Notes: generated by a model not told the origin, from the letters alone. 64,000 nucleotides of DNA from Desulfobulbaceae bacterium (GCA_019163135.1 JAFLKR010000003.1:1-64000), one strand, 5' to 3'. Shown: positions 1 to 9,452, numbered from the stretch's first letter. Made by a program: numbers and translations.

Positions 1-355
1 CTGGTATTGCTCGGTGGTCCCGTATCGCGGTAGGGTGATGGCGGCGGCTCGACCTCCGGGCTAGGCTCCGCAGCAGGCTGCGAATCCGCTTACTTCGCGG
101 TCGTCTAGGCAGTTGCCGGGAGGCCGACAGGACACGTGCGTCCTTGGGTGGTAAGGGTTGGCGCCAACACCACTGACTTTAAGGAAAAAGCAACGCAGGA
201 GAGCGAAAGGCACAGTCGGGAAGACCTCCCCCCCCCTTGCGGGTCCCTGCCGTTGTCCCCCATAATTAACGCCGCCCTCACAATCCTTCATCCCGCTGGA
301 AGCAATACCCACTATTTCAAAGATCGTGCCCGAATGAGACCGGGCTTCTTGAACA

Positions 356-428
356 AAGGATTGAAACGACCCCGAAAGGGTCTTTCCGGGTGCCAAGGTC
401 TGCTGTGGATGGGGTCGTATCAATCCTT
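356..428. repeat. 18-bp inverted repeat with nested hairpin
   Basis: The left arm at 356-373 and the right arm at 411-428 are reverse complements with one mismatch in 18 bp. The 37-bp loop contains further complementarity: GACCC at 368-372 can instead pair with GGGTC at 378-382, so two mutually exclusive folds exist. No T-run follows on either strand, so it is not a simple terminator. It could be a transposon end, a recombination site or a folded RNA. Confidence 0.6.
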
Positions 429-483
429 ATTGGTTATCGGTTTTGGTCTACGCTCCAGTTTTCTGTATTATCTGTACGAGCTA

Positions 484-548
484 AATTCCGGAAAACAGTG
501 GTGATGTTTATGGAATTCCGGAATTAAGTTCTGATTTCCGGAATTAAA
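484..548. promoter_or_regulatory. Cluster of three TTCCGGAA palindromes
   Basis: The perfect 8-bp palindrome TTCCGGAA occurs at 486-493, 516-523 and 536-543. The second and third copies share the longer sequence TTCCGGAATTAA exactly 20 bp apart. Spacings of 30 and 20 bp are close to whole helical turns, as expected for a dimeric regulator binding one face of DNA. The nearest supported gene begins 320 bp downstream, so the regulated target is unknown. Confidence 0.45.
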
Positions 549-869
549 GGTCGGTGTTTGCTCTGTTATGTTGATTACATGGACTGGCAGTCTATTTGTT
601 TAATTAGTGGTGATCTTTTATTCCGATACATGGCCAACGAAAAATTTATCATTAAGGTGTTTTAGCCAGCCGAAAAAGGCACTGAGCTGAAAAAGTATTT
701 ACATATCGAGGTGATGCGGAAGCATGGACTTATTTATCACAAAGCATCGTCCTCCAATGCACTGTATCGTGAGAAAATCACATGAAATTATTGACGTTCA
801 GGCTATCAATCCGGTTCGGTTTATGCATGTGTATAAGTTAAGAGTAATCGTTTAAACTTAGGTGCCCAG

Positions 870-1706
870 ATGCCTTACAAAAAGAGATCAAGCTCCAGAA
901 AACACCATGGTGGCTTAATGAAAAAAGTGGGGATTGCTGTCCTCGCTGTTATCCCCATATTGTTGGCACCCCTACTTGTCCACATATTCGTAAAAAACGA
1001 TAACATCGTTTCATTAGAAGCTCCCGTGAAGTTTATTTTGGCTGATGTTGGATCGATTGATGTATCCAATGAAAAAACTCAAGATCCAGAAATTGCTGAT
1101 TTGACCCTAATTGAGGATGCCAGCAGTGAAATAAACGGTGAATGGAGAGGAGTGTGCAAAAAGAACAGTATTCATTCAGTGGAAGATTTTCAGAAAACTG
1201 TCCGGAATGATCCTGTGCTCTTGAGTCATTTTTCGGGGTTCAATTGGGAAACCGCCAAAATTGGTAAGCAGGATGAAGAGACATTTGCGTATGTCTCGCA
1301 CAGAAAAGGTGAAGTCATTAAACAGACATCAAAACCAATTCGGTTACCAAAAGGCGACGGGTATATCACTGACGGAGTCCGCATCGCTCGCACCTACTGC
1401 TGCAACGACATCAATATGACGCCTTCAGCTGGTGTGCCCAAGAAAGAATCACCCCCTATCAATATGACGCCTTCAGCTGGGGTGCCCGAAGAATGGGTGC
1501 CCTCAGAACCTTCTTTTCCATTCGATCCTTCGGGGGTCATCCCTTTTTTAACCGCATCTCCAGCAAGATTTTCTCCTTCTGCACACTCTTCTTATGTCCC
1601 CAATTCTAGTTCCATTCCTGAGCCAGGCACCATGCTTCTCATGGGAACGGGCCTAATTGTACTTGTCGCAGCTTGTAAGAAAAAAAACTCTGCCAATAAG
1701 AGCTAA
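870..1706 (+). CDS. PEP-CTERM sorting-signal surface protein
   Basis: This exported protein of 278 residues carries an exosortase sorting signal: a PEP motif at residues 250-252, a hydrophobic stretch (about 253-269) and a basic tail with KKK. In PEP-CTERM systems such tails are cut and the protein passes to the outer surface or extracellular matrix. An N-terminal hydrophobic segment (about 18-42) serves as signal or anchor; Met17 is an alternative start that gives a more usual signal peptide. The middle (about 95-180) ends with RTYCCNDI, resembling a cysteine motif I associate with other PEP-CTERM proteins (inference). A 16-residue unit containing NMTPSAGVP occurs twice, followed by a Pro/Ser-rich stalk. 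No exosortase gene is in the window. The neighbour on the far side of 2 kb is the LapGD pair, so this is a cell-surface neighbourhood. Confidence 0.75.
   Translation: MPYKKRSSSRKHHGGLMKKVGIAVLAVIPILLAPLLVHIFVKNDNIVSLEAPVKFILADVGSIDVSNEKTQDPEIADLTLIEDASSEINGEWRGVCKKNSIHSVEDFQKTVRNDPVLLSHFSGFNWETAKIGKQDEETFAYVSHRKGEVIKQTSKPIRLPKGDGYITDGVRIARTYCCNDINMTPSAGVPKKESPPINMTPSAGVPEEWVPSEPSFPFDPSGVIPFLTASPARFSPSAHSSYVPNSSSIPEPGTMLLMGTGLIVLVAACKKKNSANKS
1410..1487 (+). repeat. Two-copy 48-bp in-frame repeat
   Basis: A 30-bp segment at 1410-1439 recurs at 1458-1487 with one difference, giving a 48-bp (16-codon) period inside the PEP-CTERM gene. Each unit encodes INMTPSAGVP plus a variable acidic or basic linker. 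The near-identity at DNA level suggests a recent duplication. Confidence 0.85.
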
Positions 1707-2016
1707 GGTTCAGGTAATTTGAATTTTCCCCTCGGGTTCAATTGGGCATCTTACGGTGCAACGTAACGGTCCTCGGCACAATCTAAACCATGTACAATTC
1801 ATGCCAATTCTGTGAAATGGTTTCAGGTAATTCACGTGGGGTGAAAGCCTTTTGCGGTCATGCCTTGACAGGGACCTATAGGGAGCATGCCTGCCTCAAG
1901 CATAACTGTATTGTCGATTAGTTAACCGATAGATATTTCATTAAAATAGCAAGGCGTAAACCTTTTAATCCGAAGATGAAGGGTGAGGCGGGGTGTCAGA
2001 CTATGCTGTCAAATCT
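1707..2016. other. Intergenic region between convergent genes
   Basis: About 310 bp lie between the stop of the PEP-CTERM gene and the stop of the convergent lapD gene. I see no gene. The 11-mer TTCAGGTAATT occurs at 1709-1719 and 1822-1832, without an obvious role. No strong terminator hairpin with a T-run was found. Confidence 0.5.
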
Positions 2017-3993
2017 TCAATCGTCCAGGGTTGTAATTGGCTGGGGCTGCTGAATATAAAAACCTTGTGCTCCGTCGAGTGGCATCTTGGATAAGACATG
2101 CCACTGGTTTTCGTTTTCGACAGCTTCGACGATGACCTTTATGTCGAGACTGTGGGCGACATTGCAGAGGGCGTTGATGAAGAAAGAACGGTCGCTCTGC
2201 TCATTTAGCAATTCGCTGGTGATCGCTCGGTCGATCTTGACGTAATTAGGCAAAAGCGATTTGAGATAGCCGAAATGCATTAAACCCTGCCCAAAATGAT
2301 CAACACCAACTATATGCCCTTGGTTTTTAATAACTTCTGAGAACTCCCTGATAAGGCTGCCATAGCGGATCATCCGGAACTCGGGAAATTCGAAATTAAG
2401 CTGGATGCCAACTTGGGCACATTGCTCAAGTTGTTGATGAATCCAGGTTACAAAATCGTTATCGATGAGGGAGAGCGGCGACAGGTTGATCGCTATTCGA
2501 TGGGGGTAGAATTGCTGAACCGATTGTTCTAGCAGCTTTTCGATAATCATTTTATCCAGGGCGGGCATCAGGCCAAGGCGTTCTGCCATGGGAATGAACA
2601 TGCCCATCGGTAAATGTCTTCCGGTGGCATCGATCACGCGAGTCAGTATCTCATGATGCAAGGTTTTGTTCAAATCATGTAGGCTGACCGTTGATTGGGA
2701 ATAGAGGATAATGGATCGATTGGCGATTATATTATCCAGTAATTCCTTCCACTCGGTTTTACCGGCCCAAATCTTTTCTTCCTCATCGACCAAGGGGAGG
2801 ATCTCAATTTTTTTATGGTCGCAATTATAACGGGCCGTGCTCAAAGCCGTGTCGGCCCTTGTTAACAACTGACCAAAGCTGGCCGCCTGTTCATAAAAAA
2901 CACCACCGCTGTAGACCCCGGCATTGGTTGCGCTCGATGTTTCTGTAGCGACTCGCTGGCACAGATCTTCCAGTATGGCATCGGTAATCCGCCTGGTGGT
3001 CTGTTCGTCCGTATTGGGCAGGAGTAATGCGAAATCGCCACCTCCCATCCTGCCGAGTATGGACTCAGGCAGTTCATGGCAGGCCTGTTGAATAATAGAG
3101 GCAGTTTCTTTAATAATCCGGTCGCCTTCCTGGTAGCCATATGCTTGATTGATGGCAAGAAGGTCCTGGATCTGAAAGAGCAGGAAGAAACCTTTGACCG
3201 CAGTGTCCCTGCCTTCGAGCTTCGCTTTGATCTGGGCTTCAAGATAGCGTCGGTTGCCGGTGGCTGTCAGTGGGTCCTGGTAGGTGAGTTGCCTCAGAGT
3301 GTCGGCAATGGCGACTTGTTCGTGGAACATTTCCCGTATCCTGTCGGTCATCCGGTTCATGGCGATGACCACCCGCCGGAGTTCCCTGGTCCGGGGTAGT
3401 TGCTCTTGGATATAGAACTGGCGGTCGCACAGGGCCATAGCCTGTTCTTCGATCCTGCGCAGGGGCCTGAGCAGGAGCCGCAGGCCGAGGCCCCCCAGTA
3501 GGGCAATTATCGCGCCGGTGAGCGTAAACCACAGTGCCGTGGCCTGGGCGGCCTGCCAGAGGGCCTGGTAGGCGTGACCGGGATGACTCTCCACAGAGAC
3601 CGCCCCAGCCTGCTGCCAACCGTGCATGACCAGGGCCGTGGCTTGAGGTGCGGAGAGCGGTACTAAGCGAATGAACCAGGCTGGCACCTCATCTTGGAGG
3701 AGGTCGGTGCGGCGTTCGATCAATATCTTTCCGTCTATGTTACGAAATTCTATGATCCGGTAGTACCCTCGATCAAAAAGTGCATTGATAATGGTTTTCA
3801 TCTCAGCAATATTTGCACCTTTGGCAATGGTGGTGAGGGTGAGCCCAAGGGAGGTGGCCGTATCCTGCGCATGGGTTCCCATTTGGTTAACTAGGAAATC
3901 ACGAGTACGTTTGATCTCACCGATCCAAAGGCCAGTACAAAGGCATAGCAGGATGAGCAAAGTGCTGAGCAGCAGTTGTCGGTATAAAGTCAT
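2017..3993 (-). CDS. lapD: LapD-type inner-membrane c-di-GMP receptor
   Basis: This 658-residue protein has the LapD order: TM1 (about 6-24), a periplasmic LapD/MoxY domain (25-145), TM2 (about 150-175), HAMP, then GGDEF and EAL domains. Both catalytic domains are degenerate: GGGDF replaces GGDEF, EIL stands at the EAL position and DHFG replaces DDFG, so it should bind rather than make or degrade c-di-GMP. Trp126 lies in a GWQQAG context, matching the tryptophan used by Pseudomonas LapD to sequester LapG (known for the family). When c-di-GMP is high, LapD would hold the LapG protease away from its adhesin. The gene follows lapG with 12 bp between them and is cotranscribed. No LapA-like giant adhesin is visible in the window. 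Confidence 0.88.
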   Translation of the reverse strand: MTLYRQLLLSTLLILLCLCTGLWIGEIKRTRDFLVNQMGTHAQDTATSLGLTLTTIAKGANIAEMKTIINALFDRGYYRIIEFRNIDGKILIERRTDLLQDEVPAWFIRLVPLSAPQATALVMHGWQQAGAVSVESHPGHAYQALWQAAQATALWFTLTGAIIALLGGLGLRLLLRPLRRIEEQAMALCDRQFYIQEQLPRTRELRRVVIAMNRMTDRIREMFHEQVAIADTLRQLTYQDPLTATGNRRYLEAQIKAKLEGRDTAVKGFFLLFQIQDLLAINQAYGYQEGDRIIKETASIIQQACHELPESILGRMGGGDFALLLPNTDEQTTRRITDAILEDLCQRVATETSSATNAGVYSGGVFYEQAASFGQLLTRADTALSTARYNCDHKKIEILPLVDEEEKIWAGKTEWKELLDNIIANRSIILYSQSTVSLHDLNKTLHHEILTRVIDATGRHLPMGMFIPMAERLGLMPALDKMIIEKLLEQSVQQFYPHRIAINLSPLSLIDNDFVTWIHQQLEQCAQVGIQLNFEFPEFRMIRYGSLIREFSEVIKNQGHIVGVDHFGQGLMHFGYLKSLLPNYVKIDRAITSELLNEQSDRSFFINALCNVAHSLDIKVIVEAVENENQWHVLSKMPLDGAQGFYIQQPQPITTLDD

Positions 3994-4005
3994 AGCGCAT
4001 CCTCT

Positions 4006-4662
4006 TTATTGGCGTAACTCTTCGATCATTCTTGCTAACAGTTCCCGCCAGGGTTTAACACGTCGGGCATTTCCGATCATATCTCCCTTTCCCCGTTGTT
4101 TTGCCGCCCATAAGTTGGAGGCGTTGAAACTGTAGATAGGAAGCAGATCGGTTCTTCTGGATGAAGGCTCGATGGCGTCGAAGAGGCTATCGAGGACCAG
4201 TGGTTCCAGGCCAGGTCCAGGATAAAAAGTGAGGACCATGTGGGACTGATTAAGATGCAGAGCTGTAACATAAGTCAGGGCCAGCTGTTTTTCTGCCACC
4301 CCGAGACCGATTAGCGTGAAATATTTAGCGATGGCAAAATCTTCGCAATCGCCACCGTTACTGGCGAGAAACTCGGTGGGCGTTGCCCAGTAATCCTCTT
4401 TTCCCCAATGGGTGATATCGCTTACAAAAGGAATTCTATTGAAAAATAGGTTCACTTTTTCGAGCTTTAGCAAATCGTTGCCAACTGTGAACCGCATGAG
4501 GTCTTGCCAGGCTAGCAGACGTTTGCGCGCAAACGATCCATACTGATTTTCAGCCCGGTGGAGTGCGCGTTCACTGATAACAAAGGGCTCCACGGCGAAG
4601 ACCGGGACGACCGACACCATCAAGAGAAGAAAAGTTATGCAGAGGACCAGAATACGATGCAT
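4006..4662 (-). CDS. lapG: LapG-type periplasmic cysteine protease
   Basis: A bacterial transglutaminase-like cysteine protease (LapG/DUF920 family), expected to cleave the N-terminal retention module of a large surface adhesin and release biofilm cells. The catalytic triad is visible in family context: Cys106 in GGDCED, His141 in SHMVL and Asp158 in LVLDS (numbered from the start chosen here). A signal peptide ending near VPVFA precedes the mature domain. I chose the ATG at 4662; an upstream TTG at 4704 is possible, and neither has a strong ribosome binding site. It is the first gene of a lapG-lapD unit, and its activity should be gated by the downstream LapD. Confidence 0.87.
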   Translation of the reverse strand: MHRILVLCITFLLLMVSVVPVFAVEPFVISERALHRAENQYGSFARKRLLAWQDLMRFTVGNDLLKLEKVNLFFNRIPFVSDITHWGKEDYWATPTEFLASNGGDCEDFAIAKYFTLIGLGVAEKQLALTYVTALHLNQSHMVLTFYPGPGLEPLVLDSLFDAIEPSSRRTDLLPIYSFNASNLWAAKQRGKGDMIGNARRVKPWRELLARMIEELRQ

Positions 4663-4755
4663 GACAGTGAAAAAATCCGCCAGGAGGTCTTGGTTTACCA
4701 GCAAACAAGAGGTGGTGGTGCGATGAGAAATTCACTACAGATTTTAACTATACCG

Positions 4756-4774
4756 AGATTATAAGAGATAATCT
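4756..4774 (-). promoter_or_regulatory. Dyad over probable lapG -10 box
   Basis: AGATTAT at 4756-4762 and ATAATCT at 4768-4774 form a perfect 7-bp inverted repeat with a 5-bp spacer. Read on the minus strand it includes TATAAT (complement of 4758-4763), a consensus -10 hexamer about 95 bp upstream of the lapG ATG. The dyad could be an operator for lapGD. No well-spaced -35 element is obvious. Confidence 0.4.
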
Positions 4775-5066
4775 ATTGTCATATATGGGCGCTATTACTA
4801 AAGCGATTTTTTCGATAATCAAAAGCGAGGGTGCATACAGTTTTTGTGTAAATGGCCAGCGAGAAGTAAGTGGGGCTCATGCCTAAGTTGGCATTGCATA
4901 AAAGGTTCCACTATCTTTCCAGATAGACGCGAATGCTCTGCCCAGGCAGGGATTTAATATATCCAACTGGGTTTCATTCAAAGCCTTTTTTTGAAAATTG
5001 CAGAGAGATCGTTTGCGATTCAACCATAATTATCTGAAATATAAGGAATTGATTGGGGAAAACGGA
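4775..5066. other. Divergent intergenic region lapG / peptidase
   Basis: This spacer separates the lapGD unit (minus) from the secreted peptidase gene (plus). Apart from the dyad to its left, no operator or folded element could be identified, and no short gene with a ribosome binding site was seen. Confidence 0.4.
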
Positions 5067-6053
5067 TTGATTAAACACCTTGGATTTCTCGCTATTATGG
5101 CGTTTTTGTTTGCCGCGCGATTTACTTTCGCAGCACCTCCGGTGCTAGGCCTACCAATCCATTGCCAGATTGGTGTCGATTGCTATATCCAAAACTTTAT
5201 GGACCATGACCGAGGTTTAGGATGGCGTGATTACGCATGTGGCTCTCTTTCATACGATGGTCATAACGGTACAGATTTCGGGGTCGTTGATCTGGTCACA
5301 ATGAAAACTGGTGTAAATGTATTGGCGGCATCTGCAGGGACGGTAATAGCCATACGTGACGGAGAACCAGACATCTCGGTACGTCAACGCGGCCGCAACT
5401 CTTTGGCAGGCAAGAATGCTGGCAATTCGGTACGTATTAGCCACAGTGATGGGTGGGAAACTCAATATGGCCATATGAAACGTGGCAGCATTGCTGTACG
5501 TGCCAATCAGAAAGTGAAATCCGGTACGGTTCTAGGTCAGGTTGGGTTATCCGGAAATACTGAATTTCCACACATAGACTTTACCGTGCGACATCTGGGG
5601 CGACCAGTCGATCCCTTCGCGCCGGATTCGCAAAATTGTGGAGTCAGCGAAAAAACACTTTGGGAGCCCGCCCTTGCCAAGACGCTAACCTATCGCCCTA
5701 CCGGTCTCCTGATTGCTGGTTTTTCACCAGTACTTCCCACGCGTGAGCGAGTTGATACTGGTGATTATTCTGCGGCCACGCTAGCGCTGGACTCTTCATC
5801 GATCGTCTTTTGGGTAGTAATGTTTGGCCTGCAGAAGGAAGATGTCCTTGAACTGCGTTTAAGTAACATAAATGGCCAAGTGTTGTCAGGCAGTCGCAAA
5901 ACGGTAGACAGCAACAAGGCCATGGCGTTTGCGTTCGTCGGAAAACGTCGTGACGGTGATGTTTGGCTCACCGGTATATACACCGGGCGGGTCATTTTGA
6001 ATCGCGGTGCTCATGTGGTGATTGATGAAGGTCGGTCGGTAGCTGTGTATTGA
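5067..6053 (+). CDS. Secreted M23 (LytM-type) metallopeptidase
   Basis: A predicted periplasmic peptidoglycan endopeptidase of family M23. The zinc motifs are present: His and Asp in HNGTDFG, His in YGHM and the final His in PHIDF. A C-terminal region of about 120 residues after the catalytic domain has no match I recognise and may be a beta-rich binding module. The start is uncertain. The frame is open further upstream from a TTG at 4998. I prefer the TTG at 5067 because GGGGA lies 8 bp before it and the product then begins with a normal signal peptide (IKH charge, hydrophobic core, cleavage near FTFA). An ATG at 5097 would also work but gives no charged N-region. The product is about 328 residues. 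Confidence 0.8.
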   Translation: MIKHLGFLAIMAFLFAARFTFAAPPVLGLPIHCQIGVDCYIQNFMDHDRGLGWRDYACGSLSYDGHNGTDFGVVDLVTMKTGVNVLAASAGTVIAIRDGEPDISVRQRGRNSLAGKNAGNSVRISHSDGWETQYGHMKRGSIAVRANQKVKSGTVLGQVGLSGNTEFPHIDFTVRHLGRPVDPFAPDSQNCGVSEKTLWEPALAKTLTYRPTGLLIAGFSPVLPTRERVDTGDYSAATLALDSSSIVFWVVMFGLQKEDVLELRLSNINGQVLSGSRKTVDSNKAMAFAFVGKRRDGDVWLTGIYTGRVILNRGAHVVIDEGRSVAVY

Positions 6054-6577
6054 GTTGAAGCGATTGATTATCTAGGTCTGCTGCATTTCATCCGATGAAC
6101 GATGATAGGTGTATACAGTTTGACCGTGGAGGGCGATCTCGCCAATTCTCCGCGATCCTCGTGCATGTGTCATTGCCTTGATGTCTCTGAAAATCGCAAA
6201 ATTTGCCAATTCGAAAAATTTGCGAAAATCAGTTGTCTCGTCGGTCCGGCTTCATCGTTTTATTCAACTTGGTTTTTAACTTAGGTGACTGTTCTTCATC
6301 GATTTACAGTTAAAACGTTAAAAATCAGCATGTTGAATGAACCGGGGCAATGTGTACCGTTATCAACCTATCCTAAAAACGATATTTTGATACCTTTGTT
6401 TTTCATAGTGATAATAAAGTTAAAACAGATAGTTAGAGATGATTAGTACCCGACAGAAAACCTCTTTTCTTTATTATAGCGATTATTTCTTTGGCGACTG
6501 GATGTGAACATTCAACTGCGGGTAAGAATTTCTATGTCCTCTTCATTAAAACGATAACAAATGGCCTTGTTCAGTTG
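6054..6577. other. AT-rich intergenic region
   Basis: About 520 bp between the peptidase gene and the stop of the convergent hybrid kinase. There are short open frames but none with a ribosome binding site or a recognisable product. Near 6478-6530 one frame reads like a lipoprotein signal (IISLATGC), but it lacks a start codon and runs into the kinase gene, so I treat it as chance. Confidence 0.5.
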
Positions 6578-9178
6578 TCAAGATCCCTTATCCCCTTCAT
6601 TACAATCCAGCACTTTCCGAACTTTAGCGGCCAACGCGATGCGGGAGAATGGCTTTTGGATGAAATATACCCCTTCATCCAAAACACCCTGATGGGCTAT
6701 GATATCAGCTGTATAGCCTGACATGAACAAACGTTTAATCCACGGTTGATTTATCTGTAGCCGTTCAGCCAGATCCCGACCGTTCATCTCGGGCATGATG
6801 ACGTCAGTCAACAGCAGGTCGATTTTTTTATCATGAGCTTTGACCAGGCTGATGGCCTCACTGGGGGTGTTTGCGGCCAGCACGTTGTAACCCAGTTGCT
6901 GAAGTATGGTCGTGGTCATTTTCAGTATCGTCAGCTCATCCTCCACCAGAAGGATTGTTTCATGACCTCGCGTAACAGGTCCGGCCGCGTCTTCGATCCT
7001 TGCCTTAACGGCCTCCCCTTCATGCCGAGGCAGGTAGATCGTGAAGCGGGTCCCCTGTCCAGGCTCACTGTAAACATTTATAAAACCGTTATTCTGCTTA
7101 ATGGCCCCGTAGACCGTGGCAAGACCAAGACCTGTTCCCCTGCCGATCTCCTTGGTAGTGAAGAAAGGTTCGAATATTTTGGCCACCGTCTCTTTGTCCA
7201 TGCCAATGCCATTATCATTAACAGAGATCCTTACATAATCTCCGGGCACAAAACCGTCGTGCGTTGCACAGTATTCTGCATCAAAGGTGCTGTTTCCCGT
7301 CTCAACGATAATTTTGCCAACGCCTGCAATCGCATCCCGTGCGTTGACGCAGAGGTTAGCCAGGATTTGGTCGATCTGTGACGGGTCCACCTTGACCAGC
7401 CACAGGCCGGTTCCTGGCTTCCACGTGAGATTAATGTCTTCACCAATGAGCCGTCTCAACATTGTGAGCATTTTTTCAACGGTTTCATTCAGGTCGAGCA
7501 CTTTTGGGAGAATGGGCTGTTTGCGGGCAAAGGCGAGCAGTTGCCGGGTCAGATCAGTCGAGCGCTGAACGGTATCCTGGATGGCACGAAAGCGGTGAAA
7601 ATAAGGATCATCCAGATTCATATTCATGAGGGCAAGGTCTGCATGACCTTGGATTACAGTGAGCATATTATTGAAGTCATGGGCAATGCCGCCAGCCAGT
7701 CGAGCAACGGATTCCAACTTCTGCGACTGTTGCAGTTGTGCCTTCAATTTTTCACGCTCAGCTTCAGCTTGTTTGCGTTCGGTGATGGAGCGTGCCTGCT
7801 GGATATTTTGATAAGCGGAGCTGGACAGTTGATTGGCTAGCGTGAAGAGGGCCTGGGCAATGTGTTCAAATCGTTCACGTGACATGGAAGGCACGGCATG
7901 AAACGCTTGCATGAAAGCTGCCTCGTCAGCATTGATTGCACGAGCATAGGCCCGCATGTTCTCTTCGTTTTGGGTTTCGTTTTTCACTTGACCTATCAAC
8001 CAGTTGGCGATGTGATGGCCACCGACTGTGATGCTGGCGCCGGCATCCCACAACCCACCACTGAGGCACGGTTGCACGATGGGACCACTCGGGTGATAGC
8101 ACCCGATGGCAGCGTCGGATTTGAAACAATTAGAACAGCCCTGTTCGGTTTTACGGATGATTTCGCTGCACAGGTACGTGAAATTGCTTGGAGCGGTGAG
8201 AGGAGTTCCGTCGGGTAGGGTGATGATGGAAGCCACGCCAGTGGCTGCCGCGAATTCGTCCTGAATGCGCTGAATTACCGCCGGATCGAACAAGTCTTCG
8301 AAGGTAATGCCATTGGTCTGGTTGAGTGGGCAGGTGAGGGTTACCAGGCGCTTTTCGAGTGCTTCCTCCATTTGTTTATATGCAGTGATGTCTCGAAATT
8401 CGGTTACTCGGACTGTGCGCCCTTTATAAGGGATATTCGTGCCTTGGATACTGACGGGATATCTAGTGCCATCTTTACGGAGCCCTACGATTTCGTATGT
8501 TTGTTCGAAGCCCCGCTGAACATTTTGCATGACCAAATCGCGATAATCAGGGGCAATGAGCAGAAACCCATCCATGCCGATAAGCTCTTCAATGGCGTAA
8601 CCAGTCTGATCCGAGAGGCCTTGATTGCAGTCTAGAATGACCCCATGGTCATGAATGACAATGCCGCCAAAAGAGGCATTATGCAGTGCCCTGAATCGTT
8701 CCTCGCTCTCCCGCAGTGCCTCTTCATCTTGCTTACGTTTAGTAATGTCATGAAAAATGCAGTGAGTCTGCTGAAACTGACCCAGGGAATCTTTGCCAAT
8801 CCTGCCATGGAAGGCTACAAGGATAGGAGAGCCATCTTTTTTGACCATCTCGAATTCGATTCCGAGAATTTCGCCGATCGCTTTAAATTTCGGAAAATTT
8901 TCCTTGAAATGCTCGCGCCAATCCGGATGGAGGAAATTACTAAAATTTTTACCGATAACTTCTTCTCTGTTGTAGCCAAGTGTCTCCAGCCAGGCCTGAT
9001 TGACCTCGATAAAGCAACCGTCAATGTCGAGTGACTGATAAGCAAGCGGAGCCCTTTCATAGAGGTGCTTCAAATGTTCATAGTCTGCCAGCAGGTGTAT
9101 TTCTCTTTCTTCCAGCTCTGCAACCCGTTTTTTGAGGTCGTCTAATTCAGAAGAATGCAAGTTTGATTGGTTGTCCAT
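6578..9178 (-). CDS. PAS-PAS-PocR hybrid sensor histidine kinase
   Basis: An 866-residue cytoplasmic hybrid kinase with no membrane segment. Order: N-terminal coiled coil (about 8-40), PAS (about 40-150), PAS (160-280), a PocR ligand-binding domain (about 295-470), HisKA with phospho-acceptor His500 in GGIAHDFNN, HATPase_c with N, G1 and G2 boxes, and a C-terminal receiver with Asp792 in [13 protein letters not shown]. PocR domains are thought to sense small metabolites such as 1,2-propanediol derivatives; the cysteines here ([18 protein letters not shown]) are typical of the domain. No response regulator with a DNA-binding domain is adjacent, so the output partner is unknown. The perfect palindrome ACTATATATAGT (9187-9198) lies just upstream of the start. 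Confidence 0.88.
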   Translation of the reverse strand: MDNQSNLHSSELDDLKKRVAELEEREIHLLADYEHLKHLYERAPLAYQSLDIDGCFIEVNQAWLETLGYNREEVIGKNFSNFLHPDWREHFKENFPKFKAIGEILGIEFEMVKKDGSPILVAFHGRIGKDSLGQFQQTHCIFHDITKRKQDEEALRESEERFRALHNASFGGIVIHDHGVILDCNQGLSDQTGYAIEELIGMDGFLLIAPDYRDLVMQNVQRGFEQTYEIVGLRKDGTRYPVSIQGTNIPYKGRTVRVTEFRDITAYKQMEEALEKRLVTLTCPLNQTNGITFEDLFDPAVIQRIQDEFAAATGVASIITLPDGTPLTAPSNFTYLCSEIIRKTEQGCSNCFKSDAAIGCYHPSGPIVQPCLSGGLWDAGASITVGGHHIANWLIGQVKNETQNEENMRAYARAINADEAAFMQAFHAVPSMSRERFEHIAQALFTLANQLSSSAYQNIQQARSITERKQAEAEREKLKAQLQQSQKLESVARLAGGIAHDFNNMLTVIQGHADLALMNMNLDDPYFHRFRAIQDTVQRSTDLTRQLLAFARKQPILPKVLDLNETVEKMLTMLRRLIGEDINLTWKPGTGLWLVKVDPSQIDQILANLCVNARDAIAGVGKIIVETGNSTFDAEYCATHDGFVPGDYVRISVNDNGIGMDKETVAKIFEPFFTTKEIGRGTGLGLATVYGAIKQNNGFINVYSEPGQGTRFTIYLPRHEGEAVKARIEDAAGPVTRGHETILLVEDELTILKMTTTILQQLGYNVLAANTPSEAISLVKAHDKKIDLLLTDVIMPEMNGRDLAERLQINQPWIKRLFMSGYTADIIAHQGVLDEGVYFIQKPFSRIALAAKVRKVLDCNEGDKGS

Positions 9179-9452
9179 GCATATCCACTATATATAGTAA
9201 AATCAAGGCATTGTCATTCGGTGATGGATAAGAAGATTCTCTTTTGCAAGAGACTGTCAGTTTATAATGTGAGGAAAGGGGAGATTAATTATCCTGTTAC
9301 AGAATAGCACACATCCTCACCAATTCAAAAGGTTATGGCAAAGATAGGTCCCAGGCTATTTTCAAATAATATCGATTTCTATGAACTGGTTGTGCTTAAA
9401 AACCAGGAGGTGTGAAATCGCGCGAGCATCGCTTGCCAATCACAATTCGTAT

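Larger units (their letters stand above)
1..869. other. Gene-poor region with structured repeats
   Basis: No gene can be supported here. Two long open frames overlap each other on opposite strands over about 61-504, but neither resembles a known family and neither has a convincing ribosome binding site. The stretch holds an 18-bp inverted repeat (356-373 with 411-428) and three TTCCGGAA palindromes (486, 516, 536). The part from about 600 to 869 is AT-rich and broken by stops in all frames; it might contain decayed coding sequence, but I recognise nothing in it. Confidence 0.6.

Noticed and set aside
1..200. Possible group II intron or transposon remnant
   Set aside because: GTGCG near 136 resembles a group II intron 5' end, but no domain V fold or reverse transcriptase is present.
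350..430. CRISPR-like GATTGAAAC ends
   Set aside because: Only two copies, inverted relative to each other, and no spacer array or cas genes.
61..504. Two long open frames on opposite strands overlapping each other
   Set aside because: No recognisable family, no ribosome binding site, and each is the shadow of the other; GC-rich non-coding sequence explains both.
6478..6721. Lipoprotein-like frame IISLATGC on the plus strand
   Set aside because: No start codon in frame upstream, and it runs antisense into the hybrid kinase gene.
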